Both the position numbers and the translations under genes were made by a program. The notes below the pieces were generated by a model. It had not been told where the DNA came from and made no database searches. It was given only the letters and a program-made list of their open reading frames with translations. Below are positions 1-12,801 of a stretch of DNA of 64,000 nt, one piece after another; position 1 is the first letter of the stretch, and each line of letters starts with the position of its first letter. Source of the stretch: Buxus sempervirens (Eukaryota > Streptophyta > Magnoliopsida > Buxales > Buxaceae); assembly GCA_947561395.2 (NCBI GenBank), contig OX387184.1:15108205-15172204 (forward strand). The letters are read 5' to 3'.

Positions 1-353
1 TAAGGCACTCGCTTTGGCATCTGCGGAGGCAATTATCATTCCAGTTGGGCACTTGATGCTGGTTGACACACAGTGCGTGCACAGGCATCAGAGCAAGCAT
101 CAAGCTCAGATACACCACAGACAGTAACACAGGTATCCGGAGTTGGGTCCTTAGAGAATGCACCTACCTTCTTCAACATTCTCTTTGATGTACAGACCCT
201 CTCACAGACAAAAATCTCGTCGGAGCTCTTCTCCCTCCCACGAGCACTCTTGATACTCTGCTCTTTGGCTCGTCTTCTTTTCATTCTGAAAGCTTGTCCC
301 ACAACAATGACCGGAATCATGGCCCCCAATAGGGGCCACCATGCATCCACCAT
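1..353 (-). CDS. Cysteine-rich small membrane protein, unknown function (partial, apparent frameshift)
   Basis: The reading frame begins at ATG 353 (MVDAWWPLLG...). An in-frame TTG lies a little further 5' but is not a plausible plant start. Residues about 4-20 form a hydrophobic membrane segment, followed by a basic stretch (KRRRAKEQ) and a cysteine-rich soluble part with CERVC and CVTVC motifs. As written the frame stops at 36-38. Just before that, at the CA/TG run 66-72, the other frame continues as VNQHQVPNWNDNCLRRCQ with regularly spaced cysteines and stays open to the left edge. This looks like the true C-terminus after a 2-bp loss in the dinucleotide run. I recall a plant-wide family of about this length ending this way, with no known function. 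The cause may be a real null allele or an assembly error. A 5'-UTR intron probably lies upstream. Confidence 0.6.
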
Positions 354-1450
354 CAATGCTGCAGCGATCAAGCTCTTTCACTTGAAATCTCTTCTATTTC
401 ACCCTACAATGATAAAAGAGAATGCAGAAGGAATGCAAAATCTCAGTATTGAATCAATAAAAGCTGTTCAAGCACTGAAAATTCAACCTAAACCCTTCAA
501 GCATAAAGAAATACGGAAAACTCTTACGACAATTAACTCAATTAACTGGGAATTCAAAAATAACAAAAGCAAGAAATTTTTCCTGATCAAATTAATAAAA
601 TTTCAGGTTTCTAATGGATTTGAAACCATTACACAACGACCAAAACTCCCAAATTGATCGTGAATAATGGAACACAATGCAAAGGAATATTTCTGTATGA
701 AAAATAGAATATCATATAGTATGGAAAATAAATATAAATCATAAGAAGACCAAACGAAACCCTAAAAAGAACATGTTTCCTATATATCCAAAGGTATAAA
801 TAAAATCATCACTATATGAAGTAATAACTGCACAGAAAGAAAGAAGGAAAGAAAAACTTAAAAGTGCATACGAGTTCTGAAGAAGAACTATAAAACCCAC
901 ACTTCAAGAATGCAAAGAACCAATATTTCATGAAAAAGGTCACTTCCTTTTCGGTAGAACACAAACCCTAGAATGAAAACCCATAGCCTAACGCTACCTC
1001 ATCCATTAAAGCTTTGAATATTTAGGGCCTGATCCACTACCATGGGAAATCAAACAGAAACTTGAAACTCAAGATAAAAAAGGAGCACACGGTTGCCACT
1101 CAAAAAACTACAATCTTGTGACAAAGAATCAAAACCCTGTAACTCAATGCTGCCAAAGTTCTCATTATTTCAGATTCGATTTTAGGGGAAGACAAAACAG
1201 TTTCTTTTGAAACAAAGAGAACTAGAATAACCAGAAGATGCCCTTCTCTCTAAATAAATAATTGAAGAAACTTCTCACCTCAATTCGGCGTCGATCCTGT
1301 CGCGTGAATAGGGTTTTGGAGGATGAACGGAAAACGGCGGACTCCAAGCTTTAAAGCTTTCTTTCGCCGTCCCTCGTCCTGGTTCGCCGGATTTAAGCAC
1401 AGGTTTAGGAGACAGGACACGGTGTTGCTCACCAACAGAGATGCGCTACA
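354..1450 (-). other. 5' leader and probable 5'-UTR intron of the left-edge gene
   Basis: On the minus strand a GTGAGA donor at 1278 follows a GC-richer exon-like stretch (about 1279-1420). A GCAG acceptor ends at 359, five bases before ATG 353. The 920 bp between are AT-rich and hold no convincing coding frame. Transcription probably starts near 1400. The exact start site cannot be read from the sequence. Confidence 0.4.
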
Positions 1451-1479
1451 GACACCATCACATCTGAGGACTAAATTGT

Positions 1480-1969
1480 ACTTTAACTGTTAAGCTATTT
1501 TTGGTTTCGAATCCAAAAAGCATTTTGAAAAAATAAAATCAATTTTTGGTTCGTCACTCTTAAAAAAGCTACTTCGTTTTTTATCCTTTTCGTTAAAATA
1601 AGAAGATACATATTTGAGTTATCAACTCTTAAGTAGTTGAAATATAACATTTTGTTGTTGTTGCTGTGAGTTCAATTGTTAGACTGGCTTCTGTTTTTTG
1701 AAACATCTATGGATTTTTTTAGAACAAAAAGACTGAATGGTACACAATCCTTGTGTCTAACCTTGGAGTCCAATTTGGTTCACTTAAACACTCAGCGCCT
1801 TATGTTATGCTCTCCATGCAACAAATACTGGCTAACAGTAGCCACACCACACTTAAGAGCCTTTTTTTTCTTTTTCAAATTATAACCTTTGAACTCCATC
1901 CAGCCAATTTAAGCACAGTAAAATCAATCCATTATCAAAAGAAGATAGATTATTGTAATTAAGAAAAAA
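1480..1969. other. Intergenic, no gene seen
   Basis: AT-rich spacer between the promoter of the left-edge gene and the PPR stop codon. Only short open frames are present, none resembling a known protein. It should include the PPR gene's 3' UTR. Confidence 0.5.
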
Positions 1970-3694
1970 TTACCAATAATCCCCACAAGAACAGGACCCT
2001 TCTCTAAATCGATGAAACCGTGCTCGATCCCTGACAACAATTTCGCGATCATAAATCTTCGAAATGTGTTTAATCACAACATGACAGTCCCCACACATCC
2101 TAAGGTTCTTAATAACCTGCATTGGGTTCCCAACACTTGTTCTAATCAAACCAAAAGCTATAGCCACCTTCTCACTATGGTAAAACAAGGCATTCTCCTT
2201 GTCCTCCTCACCAATATCATGCAACACAAAACAAGTCTCAGGCACATAACCACATGCTCTGATCTTAAACCCAATCTCATCTAACTTGCTATGGATCTCC
2301 CGCCAATCCGAGTGGCTATGATCACCAGTGATGAACTTGTGTATCACTCCCTCCACTTCAATGAAACTGAATCCAGGCACCTTCTTCACATCTCTGTTTC
2401 TCATGGCCTCCCTTACCCTCCCGACATCGTCCCACCTCTTCTGCGCAGCATAGACATTAGACAACAACACATAGTCACCACAACTATCTGATCCCATTTC
2501 TACTAGTGCCCGCGAAGCTATTTCGGCCATCTCAACATTCCCATAAGTCTTAGCAGCTCCTAGAAGACTCTGCCATAGTACCACATCCGGGGCAATGGTC
2601 ATTGATGTTATAATCCTGTAAGCCTCTTCGAGCTTCCCAGCTCGACCCAAGAGATCAACCACACTACCGTAGTGTTTGACATTAGGGGTCATTCCAGACT
2701 CCACCATCAAATTAAACAACCGAATCCCATCGGAGACTAGACCAGCATGGTTGCAAGCACAAAGTCCAGCAAGGTAAGTGACCAAGTCCGGTCGCACCGT
2801 GGAACAAAGCATCTGGTCTAAAAGCTCAAGTGCTTTGTGTGCTTGGCCATGCATCGCAAGTGCCATGATCATGGTGTTCCATGTAATAAGGCTCTTTGAA
2901 CAAACCATTGTGCTAAACACATTGTAAGCATTGTCCACAAATCCGCATTTTGCATACATGTCAATGACTGCATTGCAGACGATGACATTCTTGTCGAGTT
3001 GCTCCTCCTGCACGTATCTGCAGATTGTTTCGCCTTCTCTGAAGGCCCCCAATTGCGAACAAGCCGAGAGAGCTCCGAGGACAGTCACTTCGTTTGGCCT
3101 AAAACCCTCTAGCTTCATTTCATCAAACAGGTACAATGCGTCCCTGGGTCGATTCCCTTGTGCCAGGGCAGCAATCAAGACGTTCCATGTAGCAGTACCC
3201 GGAAGACGAATTTCGTCGAACAGCTGCTGTGCACTGTCAAGATCGCCCGCTTTTCCTAACACATCCAAGAGAGTTGTCTGTAACAAGACATCGGCTTCGA
3301 ACCCGAATCGAAAGATCTGGGAGTGAATCTGTTTGGCCTCTAAGAGAGCCAAGACACGAGCACAGGCTTTGAGGGTGAAGGAGCAAGTGAGAGCGTCTGG
3401 TTTTTGGGGTCTACGCGACATGGATCGGTACAATGTGATGGCTTTTGTGGGTTCCTCGCTCTGTGCAAGACCCCTGATAAGAGCGTTCCAGTCGTTGGTG
3501 ACCGGCGCTTCGATTTGTCGGAAAATATTAGCGGCGTAATCGAGCTTACCGGCGGGAGAAATAGCGCAGAGCTCGAGAAGTTTGGTGCGGGAAGGGGAAA
3601 TTTGAAAAAGCCCGGAGATGATGAGGTGCGCTTGGAGTTGTTTGATGTGTGTCAACGATGTGCATTTCTGTATCAGAGAATCGAACAAGGCCAT
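1970..3694 (-). CDS. PPR protein of the PLS-E-DYW class, organellar RNA editing factor
   Basis: A single uninterrupted frame of 574 residues from ATG 3694, intronless like most plant PPR genes. From about residue 35 to 400 it is a run of PLS-type pentatricopeptide repeats (e.g. [44 protein letters not shown]). An E/E+ region follows ([33 protein letters not shown]), then a complete DYW domain of about 95 residues. The deaminase zinc residues are visible as HSEK (506-509) and CGDC (534-537), and the protein ends exactly in DYW. By family knowledge such proteins bind one RNA site in plastid or mitochondrion and deaminate C to U. I cannot tell the target. The sequence closely resembles my memory of Arabidopsis At1g34160. 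No clear organelle presequence is visible; the repeats begin almost at once. Confidence 0.93.
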   Translation of the reverse strand: MALFDSLIQKCTSLTHIKQLQAHLIISGLFQISPSRTKLLELCAISPAGKLDYAANIFRQIEAPVTNDWNALIRGLAQSEEPTKAITLYRSMSRRPQKPDALTCSFTLKACARVLALLEAKQIHSQIFRFGFEADVLLQTTLLDVLGKAGDLDSAQQLFDEIRLPGTATWNVLIAALAQGNRPRDALYLFDEMKLEGFRPNEVTVLGALSACSQLGAFREGETICRYVQEEQLDKNVIVCNAVIDMYAKCGFVDNAYNVFSTMVCSKSLITWNTMIMALAMHGQAHKALELLDQMLCSTVRPDLVTYLAGLCACNHAGLVSDGIRLFNLMVESGMTPNVKHYGSVVDLLGRAGKLEEAYRIITSMTIAPDVVLWQSLLGAAKTYGNVEMAEIASRALVEMGSDSCGDYVLLSNVYAAQKRWDDVGRVREAMRNRDVKKVPGFSFIEVEGVIHKFITGDHSHSDWREIHSKLDEIGFKIRACGYVPETCFVLHDIGEEDKENALFYHSEKVAIAFGLIRTSVGNPMQVIKNLRMCGDCHVVIKHISKIYDREIVVRDRARFHRFREGSCSCGDYW

Positions 3695-3801
3695 GAACGA
3701 GCAAGGCCCAGACTAACGACCACAAGGGCTAACCATACTAGAAGGAAGGGGGGACGTTCCCCCGTGGTTGTCAGCGGAGTTCCAAGCACAAAAAAATATA
3801 T

Positions 3802-4299
3802 GGGAAAATTATGAAAAATGGCCTATTTTCTCCAATAATTATAAAAAAGTCCATTGTAACTGGAAATTATAGAAAACGGTCACTTTTTGTAGTTAATTAT
3901 AAAAAAAGTCCCATCATTATTAAATTACAGAATCACTTTTCAAAATATAATTATATTTGAAGATCACTTTATATGAGAAATGAATACATCATATGTGAAC
4001 AAAAGCTTATTTACATGGGACATGGGATACGAGCGTATGTTATATAGGACACAAACACATCATATGTAAACAAAAACTTCTTTACATGAGATATGAGCGC
4101 ATCTTATATGAAACAGAAACGCATTCTACGTGGAATACGATGCATTATGTTTTACCCACAATAAATAAAATGACTTATTTTTTTTTTTTTTTCAAAGGTG
4201 ACCCTTCAGGTCAATTACTTTTAAAAAGTGACCCATTTTTGTAAAATGAGATTTTTATGTACTTTTTTATAAATACATACCCTTTTTCATGATTTTCCC
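3802..4299. mobile_element. MULE-like non-autonomous TIR element
   Basis: The left end (GGGAAAATTATGAAAAATGG) and the reverse complement of the right end (GGGAAAATCATGAAAAAGGG) match over about 40 bp with a few differences, and both continue to TATAAAAAAGT. Terminal inverted repeats starting GGGAAAA are typical of plant Mutator-like elements. The ~500-bp interior is AT-rich, noncoding, and holds an imperfect ~71-bp tandem repeat (from 3986 and 4057). I find no convincing 9-bp target duplication. It starts about 110 bp upstream of the PPR start codon. Confidence 0.6.
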
Positions 4300-4446
4300 T
4301 CAAGAAAAAGAAAATCTTTTAACTCTGAAATATGTAATTTAAAAAAAGTGGAGGGAGTGATCTATGGTAAACTTTTGAGCTCCGCATTAAAGTCTTCTAG
4401 AGCCAATACCTCAAATCTAAGCAATAGAGATGATCCCAGCATAGAG

Positions 4447-5077
4447 AGGAGCGGCTCAAAGGGATAGGCCACCGCGTAAGGCCTCCCCAATTATGAAGGC
4501 CCCTACTAAGGCAAATATTTTTCTTTTTGGTGGATCCCATCCTCACAAAATATTTTTAAACTTTTTTTCTTTATTACCGGCATCATTAACATTATTATTT
4601 ACATTGTTTTGTTTGCTTTTTTTTTTCCTTTATTACCGTTATTACTAACATGTGCAACAAAAAGGAGGCTCAGGGTTTTTATCTTTTGTGAAAAACGAAA
4701 CACCCATCTTCTTTCCTTATTTTCTTTTAAAATCAAAGAGTAACATTGCTATTGAGTTTGCCTTCATACCAATATTCGAGTACTCGTTACCCGATTTAAC
4801 GAAAGAGGTCTTTGACCATTAAATGTTGGAAACAAAGGTGTTGTTACCCATGCATTGAGACAAAGTACCAATAGGGGCACTAATTGCTTTATAGTTAGAG
4901 CAATTTTATTTATACAAAATGATTTATTAGAAAAACTTGAATACAAAAGTTTAATGATTAATTTTGCATCTAAAAAAACAAGAAATAAATTTATGGTTTA
5001 ATATTAATTTTTTTTTTAATTAAAAGACCTCATTTTTATGACCTTGCCTAAGGCCCCCAAAAAGTTTGAACCGCCCT
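4447..5077. mobile_element. Non-autonomous hAT element with target duplication
   Basis: The left terminus reads AGGAGCGGCTCAAAG and the reverse complement of the right terminus AGGGCGGTTCAAAC, an imperfect TIR of the plant hAT type (CAGGGGCGG...). Both ends then show AAGGCC(T/C)-like subterminal sequence. The 8 bp at 4439-4446 (GCATAGAG) and 5078-5085 (GCATATAG) differ at one base and form the expected 8-bp target duplication. The 631-bp interior has no transposase. It lies between the capping protein stop codon and the PPR promoter. Confidence 0.7.
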
Positions 5078-5396
5078 GCATATAGAATGTGAATAAATAA
5101 ATAAGAGAGGAGTTTCTAGTATAGATAATCACAAGTTCTATTTTAAATTTAACCAAATGAACTCTTTTTTCCCATAAAAAAATTACTTATCCAAAAACAC
5201 CCACAACCACAAACATTGATTACTCTTGTAGAGAAGTTTCTGCCATTGAATTGCAGTACGAAACGAATATTGCATAATTTATGCTTTATAGTCTATAAAA
5301 ACTTAAAATCGGACCATAATATCATTTCGTTGTGAGAATATAAAATTGATGAAGCGATAACTTTTACAAATTTTTGTTGTGACATAGTAACTACGA

Positions 5397-8300
5397 TCAG
5401 CAATCCGGCAGCCTCAGCTGCACCACTTCAGACGGTGGCCTCAATGTGCAAACCATTTCCCTTGTCTTCCCAAAATAGACCTGCCATTTCTCAAGGCTCA
5501 TTAACTCAATTTAATCAATATCAAGTTCTGTGAACAACATTGTTTTGACCATAATATCTGAAGATTTCTCAAGACCATAATATCTGAAGATTTATAAGTT
5601 AGTAGACCAAGTTCTGTGATCAACATTGTTTTGACCCCCATAAATCTACAACAAAAGCAGAAGTTCAAACAAATTTACCTGATCCAAGGAGTTTCTCAGT
5701 TTGCTCTCCATTTCTTCAATCATTCTCCCCATGTTACAAAGGTGCCCTTCTGCTACTGAGAGTTCCATATTCATCTGCAAACAAAAAATTGTCTTACCTC
5801 CCAGAGTTTAAGCATATAAAACCCAACCAGTCTGTCAATGACAAATCCTAGGAAATACACAGTATCAGTCCTCCCTGCCGACCAGTAATCGTTAGGTAAA
5901 CTCAGTCTCCCTGTCACTACATGGTGGCATGATGTTTAAGAACTCCTGCCCAGTCAAGTGATTGTGAGATACAAGACCAACTAAGGTGCTAGTCCAGTCA
6001 TGGGAAAGCAAAAGCACAGGCTCATGAACTGGGTCCATACACTAGTAACAGTAAGCTAGGATTAATATGGGCAGACCCTCAGAAAGGTATGCCTAATCTG
6101 CCCAGATAATTACAATCTCCATCCTCATATTGCTCACCACTCAGTGTATCTCAAGTATGGTCATATGATACTTGAAAGTTTTCACACATGAACAGCTCAC
6201 TAATACACAGTTAAAATTTTCTTTATAGCTAAGGGCAATGCTAATAATTTTGTAAAATTAGCCAGAAGGTTGGATCTGCAGAAGGGGCATATTTTTAGCT
6301 CATATTCCCAACTGTATTCTAAGTAATATCCCAACACACAATCCCAGCATCATAACATGGAGCATTACAGCCAGATGGCAGCCTTCATACATTGCACCCA
6401 ATATTTCTCTAGTATTGAATTAATTCCATGTATGCATTTTGCTTAGGTAGTACTTGTACAAACTGTAATTTGCTATGAGAGAAAATCCCTCTTGAAAATT
6501 TCTTCGATTAAAATGAAAAGTAGAGTTATTTATGGTCACAATCAACTTCTCCATATTTCAGCAAGTGCTTGAAAGGTGTGAGAAAATTTCAATTAAATGG
6601 GGCAACTATTCAAAATAATCATAGACTAAGTGCATGGAACAACATAAAGGGAAGAGATATCAATCAGCACAAGAAAAAAAAATATAAAGGGCAGAAATAT
6701 GTATAGCCACTTCTATCTCTTTTGTACTTCATCTAGTACTTGTCTACTTGAACAGGACAGGAAAAAATTCAAATTAAACTACAATGCACAAATAAAAAGC
6801 TCTATTGGGTCCTTCTTCTCAGCAGTTGAATTAAGCAAATTGATATGAGCATGTATTATTTATCATATGCTACATGCGGATGCACAATAAAAGAGGTCAT
6901 CAGCTTTGAATTCATAATAAAAAAACTTACCAATAACAAAAAACTTCAAAAAAATATTACAAATAATTAATACCATTCATTCACCACCGTTTAAGTGAAG
7001 GTACCTGTCTTCTAATTGATCCTGACAAACTGAATGTGCCTGATGACTTGTCACTTGTGGTCATTGACAGCATGACAGTACTGGTTAGACAGTAATGAGC
7101 CATTCCTTCTTCCTCTTCTCCCACCTAGACAGAGAAGTTCAGTACAGAGCATCGTAGCAATAATGACAATATAACCCATACAAACTAATCCTGTAACACT
7201 AGTGAAATGGCACTTACCTCAATGACATGAATGGCATCCCATGCACCTTCTTGCAAATAACCCCTTCGGCCATGCCCTGACTTTGAGCCATCTTCATCCC
7301 CAACAATTATTAGACATTAGTAAGAATATATAGAAGTTTGGTTTTACAGATTCGGTAAAAACCTGACCTTTCTTTATCAAGAAGCAGGCTACAAAACCTT
7401 CATTACCGTCTTCCCACATATAAACTGAAGAGAGGCCACCTTCATAATACCTGTCAATCCAATGGTCAAACAACTTGATATTACTTCTTCAGAGACAAAG
7501 AAAATTTTCGAACTTCTGCAAGCTGGCTCAATTGCCAGCTGCCAAGATAAAGAGTGAATAAGAAATCCGCAATAAACTGCATAACAGGAGTAAAAGCCAA
7601 TGTGAACTACATTTTCTCTCAATTGAATAAAAAGTAACACATAATGACCAAGATAAAGACGAGGTAAGTAAAGGACCTCACTGGTCACGATAAATTGTGA
7701 AGACATCATTTGCTTCAATTTCGAGCTTCCTCAACGTTGAAGATGGATATTGTCCATCTTCCAATGGTGGATGGTACTTGTTAGACCAAGGTGATCTACA
7801 AAACAGAACAAGAAGATAAAATAAATTAAACTACAATGTAAAAATATTCTTAAAAGAAAGAAAAAAAAAACGGTGTCAAACGTGTCAAACACACGGTTTG
7901 AGTTTCCCCCATTTACACAAATCTCAGGCTAACACTATCAGATGCACCCTATTTTATGACTTCTGAAAAAATTCGAGCTGAAACAATAAAATGCAATAAC
8001 ATTCAAAGGTAAGACCTGGCTGCACCTCGGCCAGGAGTTAAAGATGTAGGAGAATTCCTGTATGATCTATTGCCATCATCTCCTTCTAATCACATATCCT
8101 GCCAGGTACTAATCCAAACTTCATGGGACTTGATCAGTTCAATCAGAATTTTATAAAGATTTTCACAGACGGTACATTGGTAGTGTTCGCAAGATCCCGA
8201 ACTTCATAGGATTTGAGTAGTTCAGTCAGAATTCAGTCAAGTATCACAAGATGAGGTGCATCACAAAGTAATGGCAGAAAATTAGCATAATCTGGGGAGA

Positions 8301-10901
8301 AAAACATCAGTTTTGAAAGGCTTCACAGAATTCAGTCAGGTGTAATGCACTGTGGTGTCTCAGACAGCATCAAAAAGAGCCCAAAGGTGATTGGTAGAAA
8401 AAGGGGAGAAATCCAACAGTTTACATTGAACATGACCAAAAATATTGAAAGAAGAAGAAAAAGAAGCTCACTGAAACCTTGTACATATACTAACTAATGT
8501 CACAATATAATTTAACAACTATCCTTTTTTTTTCCTTTCTTCAAGAAAAACTTCTTGGATGGCTGAGCAATTACCTATAGGAGTCGGCATCTCTGTTGTA
8601 CTCACACAATATGAACTCCTTTCCACAATCAATGTCACATAAAACCTGTTTCAGGTCCAAGCAATGAATGAGACTAATAGAGCAATGATTGCAAAAAAGT
8701 AAGAAACATACTCCATACAGGAGGAAAAAAAAACTAAGGCACAAGTCTTCAGGACAAATGAATTGGTAGAAATCAACAAAATGATATCGTTAGATCTATG
8801 TAAAATGGTTCAACAATACTGGCCCTAACCAATTTAGTATGACATTGTGGTACCAAATGTTTTAGCGGACTCATTCCACTCAATGAAACTCGGTTGTGCC
8901 GAGTTCGTAACGCCAGAGAGTTCTTCATCTGCAGAATACTTGTGTGTGATAGTCAAGAAACATAGATTGCAGAAGAAGAAGAAACAAATCTCCTCAAATG
9001 GGAATCAAAAGGGCAAAAGAATGTTCACTTGAAGCATATCCCATATGCATAGTTCAAATGGTATTTGCTATCAGGAATTTGTTGCTTAAATCAATGTTTG
9101 AGCACAGAGGCTCTATTCTCCGCTTTAGTTTAATTACAGTTTTTCCTTCAAACAGAATAGAGCACAGAACACTGAGGCTCTATTCTATCCTTCTTTGCTT
9201 ATAGAATCCAATTAGAATTGTCATTCACACTTGCTTTGGTGCTGTGTGTGGGAAAAGGTGAAAGGGAGACTGAGAGAGAAGAGGTGTAGGGTAAGAGCAT
9301 ATGACGATGGTTGAGATGGTAAGATGGCAAAAGAAGGGAAAAAAACAGATGGAAGAAAGCAGAGAAAGGTTGTGATGATTGGATGAGAAACAGAGAGTGA
9401 GGCTTAGAAGGGGGCGGGGGGGAGAGAGAGAGAGAGAGAGGAAGAATGAGAAGAAGAAGAAGAAAAAAGGAAAGACACAGGAAAAAATACAGAGGGGCAT
9501 TCTGCCACGGCTTAAAGGGCTTTTTTATTTTATTTTTTAAGCTTTTAAAGCCTTCTCGGCCACACCATCAGAAAGTGGCCAATAAAATCCGGTATGGCCA
9601 GTACATACTGGTACTAATCATTACCAATACAGTGGCAGGTACCAATGTTTTCAACACTGCTATGTGGACCTCAGGCAACACAACCACAACAAAATAAACA
9701 TGTTGATCAGCAATGAACATGTCATGTAGCCAAGTACAATGTGAACAATATATGTCATCGCAGACTACAAATTAGAAAGAGAAGGCAGAATATTACAACA
9801 ACAACAATGTTGGCAACAAAAATTACCACATTTTGGATGAAGATGATCAGTCAAATAGAGGTATACAGAGAAATATAAGTGTTGATGACACATCCAAGAA
9901 TTAGATTGCTTGAGCATACAACAAGCAAAGTACTTATCTGCAGTAGAAAACATCAAGAAAATAATGGAGATTCTTAACACAAGAACACAAGGACTTAATT
10001 TTTTTCTTTTCTAATAACAATTTTTATTGAGAAGAGAAAGGAGATAAGAGGATCAGATAACAACAATCAGCCAAACTCCAGACAACCCGTGAGAAAGCCA
10101 TATAATATTAGTACTGAAATGTGCCAATGTACTCTTCAAAAAGTTCTTTTCAGATAAACGATTTCAGCATGAATGCCATAAAATAATTTTAAAAGTTGAA
10201 TAAAAAGTAATGATAGAAATCAGGTGAAAACAAACAAAACAGCAAGATGACCGGACATAGAGCTAATGTAGAAACAATCGAGTGCAGAAGTACTATAAAG
10301 TATAAACGCAACTTAACAGCTCGAATTAACAGAAGAAGAGAATCCTGATTAATTTAACAAAGACACAGCTTCAAAAAGTGGATCTTGAAAACCCTAAATA
10401 GTTCCCAAAAAGGAAAGAGAGAAAACCACATTCTAGGAAAAAGGATCACACATCAATGACATCATCTTAGCTACAGAGTTAAAGAAAAAAAACCCTTCAA
10501 AACACTAAAACATGGAAAATAAAACATCAACCAGCAGCAACAAGCAAAAAAGAAACAAAACAACACATTTAACAATCAAACAGAGCAACAAACCAAACTC
10601 GAATTCAAGAATTCTCACATCAACAAAACAACAATCGGAATCAATCTAAGAAACAACGCCAGAATCCGCATAAAACATCCAAGATTCAAACAGAAACATG
10701 GACCAAATAAAGCGGAAATAAGTGTAAAAAATCAAATGAAAGAAATAACTAGAGCTGAAAGAGATTCAAAACCTGGAGCGGCTGATCGACTTGAGAGAGG
10801 AGATCTGAAGAGTGCTCGGGCAAGAGACTCAGAAGCGCCGAGAGAGCCGTTTCCGCATGCTTCGGATGGATCCTTCGCATCAACCCCATCGCTGCCTCCA
10901 T
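5397..10901 (-). CDS. CPB: F-actin capping protein subunit beta
   Basis: Eight coding exons: 10773-10901, 8575-8645, 7682-7795, 7368-7450, 7218-7291, 7005-7124, 5679-5774, 5397-5480. All have GT/AG borders, phases close, and the 771 bp encode 256 residues, the usual length of plant capping protein beta. The protein begins [15 protein letters not shown] and includes [51 protein letters not shown], then [19 protein letters not shown] and [18 protein letters not shown] near the C-terminus; this last part is the conserved CapZ-beta tail with the amphipathic actin-binding tentacle. With the alpha subunit it caps actin filament barbed ends in the cytoplasm. The start at 10901 is chosen because MEAAMG is the conserved family start; upstream codons in the same frame are translated CT repeat. 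Introns 1 (2.1 kb) and 7 (1.2 kb) are largest. Confidence 0.96.
8646..10772 (-). other. Intron 1 of the capping protein gene
   Basis: 2.1-kb intron. It holds a GA microsatellite at 9422-9440 within a purine-rich stretch, and a short direct repeat of GAGGCTCTATTCT near 9108 and 9173. No coding frame resembles a protein; the open frames here are low-complexity repeat translations. Confidence 0.7.
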
Positions 10902-11016
10902 TTCCACTTCAACGAAGGCAATCACGACGATGCCAACAGGATAGACCTTCAAGAACACCAAAGACAAAAAGACTCGAACGATCGAAGCGACGCACGGCAA
11001 GAAAGCATCAATCCAC

Positions 11017-11040
11017 AGAGAGAGAGAGAGAGAGAGAGAG
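11017..11040. repeat. (AG)12 microsatellite in the 5' leader of the capping protein gene
   Basis: Perfect AG dinucleotide run about 115 bp upstream of the capping protein ATG. On the transcribed (minus) strand it reads CT, a common feature of plant 5' UTRs and core promoters. It is likely to vary in length between individuals. Confidence 0.85.
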
Positions 11041-11199
11041 GGGAGAGAGAATTTTCTGTGAAGGGAGACTGGAGAGCGCGTTGTTTGATCCGAGTTTCCC
11101 TCGCAGGAACCGTCTTTCTGGCTACTCAAAAATACATCGCAAAACAACTTAATAAAGTGATGAACGTAGGAAGACCGTTGATTCGTGATCAACGGCATT

Positions 11200-11641
11200 G
11201 ACTGGCATGTGATGGGTGGGGCCTAGTAGATTACATCTCTACATACATGGTAGTTGCATCTGATCGGTAGCTACTGTACTCAAGTTATCTCAAACTCGTG
11301 GCAACGATCAAGTGGAAAAAAAAACATAAAAAGTGGCGAGATTTTTTTTCTTTTCACACTTTTTTACTTCAGGTATGATTACCAAAGTAGGGTTGATTAG
11401 AACTTTAGAAGGTGTCTACACCATTTACACCAACATGTACATACAGCCAAGAGAGTTGGGGGAACAGCTAGGCTTTGTTGGTGTGAAATATGAACCCTAG
11501 GACCCACATCCAACCCATCATCGTGTTGTTCATATGGTTCAGATTATTAGCCTATTTGTAAAGGCTACTAAGCCTTTAAATTTTAATTAAATTAGGACTT
11601 TTATCTTTTTTTTTTTTTTTAACTTATAAACAATGATCAAA

Positions 11642-11672
<31 letters not shown>

Positions 11673-12801
11673 TACACACACGTCATGAACATGGCATGTA
11701 AAAGTCTTTTAAACTTTTTAAATGAGTACTATAAAAAAAAAATATCAGGTCAGAATCTTTTTACTAGACTAACAAGCCATTAAAATAATACCTCAAAATG
11801 ATGAGACCACTTCTCCGCATAGGAAGGATGGATGTCCCGTTTCAATAAGGGACCCCGCACTCCAAAACACATCCCAGCCGGTAGTATCACAGTACCATTG
11901 GATTTTGGGACCAAAGGAAATACGATACCTCATGGAAAGAGCCCTACCAATTGGAATTTTTTTATGGCTAGAGTAACAAACCATCAAAAGATTCTCATCG
12001 AAATCAGAATCTTTTGATGGCTTGACTAACAAACCATTAAATGGAGACGGACTCATCTAGGGCGTTCTATGGCAAGCAAGGTCTTGTCGTAGACCTTGCA
12101 GTCTACGTCAAATGCCATTATGTGCAGCATCTAAGAGATTCTGTATTTTCACGTTAAAAAACATGAAAACACTTTTCATATTCAAAAACTAAATACTCTA
12201 CGTGACAACATCTACAGCAGGGCTATGGGATCTACGGCAAAAGATTTCAAACCAAAGCATACCCACACTCCAAACGAAATCCACTTGGAGCACTAGAGGA
12301 AACGCACACATCAAGATACCTCATCGAAATACCCCTACCAATAGAAATTGAGCTCTGCCGGCCCAGGATCCCCCTTTGTCTCGGCCTTTTTCATTATTGA
12401 TTGGCTTAGAATAATGGAGGAGCAGAATGCATCGTATTGAACGTCACTTCTATATGGACATGGTGTCGTTTGCCTAGGATTACGTATTGTCACTAAACTA
12501 CTCTAGGCAAATCCTTGTTAAAAGCGACAAAAACAAACGAAATTGAAATAAGTGAGGGTTGATCGGAATTCAAAAGAATCCTGGTTAAAAGTCAAAATCG
12601 TTCAATTAATATAATTCTATCAGGCGATTTTCATGTCCATCACATACATTCAATGTGGCATTGGAACGTTAAAAGAATAAATTTATTCAGAATAGACTTG
12701 ACACATAAAGAATTGTACGGGTAACAGTATTCAAAATAAAATTAAACAAAAAGAGTAATTTCAATAACAGGATGCAAAGGCTTCTCTTCAGTTTCTCATG
12801 T
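11200..12801. other. Intergenic region between capping protein and PUS3 genes
   Basis: No gene seen. It contains a TA microsatellite (about 11653-11674), a perfect 15-bp stem hairpin at 11981-12020, and two diverged copies of a ~90-bp motif (about 11870-11960 and 12265-12350) sharing the elements ACTCCAAA, GATACCTCAT and CCCTACCAAT. The motif pair looks like remains of a duplicated or mobile sequence I do not recognise. The first ~100 bp should hold the capping protein promoter, and the last ~100 bp the PUS3 3' UTR. Confidence 0.5.
11981..12020. repeat. Perfect inverted repeat (15-bp stem, 10-base loop)
   Basis: CCATCAAAAGATTCT at 11981-11995 is exactly complementary to 12006-12020, with a 10-base loop. 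It lies within the degenerate repeated region upstream of the capping protein gene and is probably part of a decayed mobile element. Confidence 0.7.

Noticed and set aside
9225-9500. Serine/leucine-rich open frames over GA or CT repeats, here and at 62798-63046 and 63472-63842
   Set aside because: They are translations of purine/pyrimidine low-complexity DNA with no domain and lie in introns.
10749-11198. N-terminal extension of the capping protein from upstream codons
   Set aside because: The extension is translated 5' UTR including the CT microsatellite. The family start MEAAMG at 10901 is conserved.
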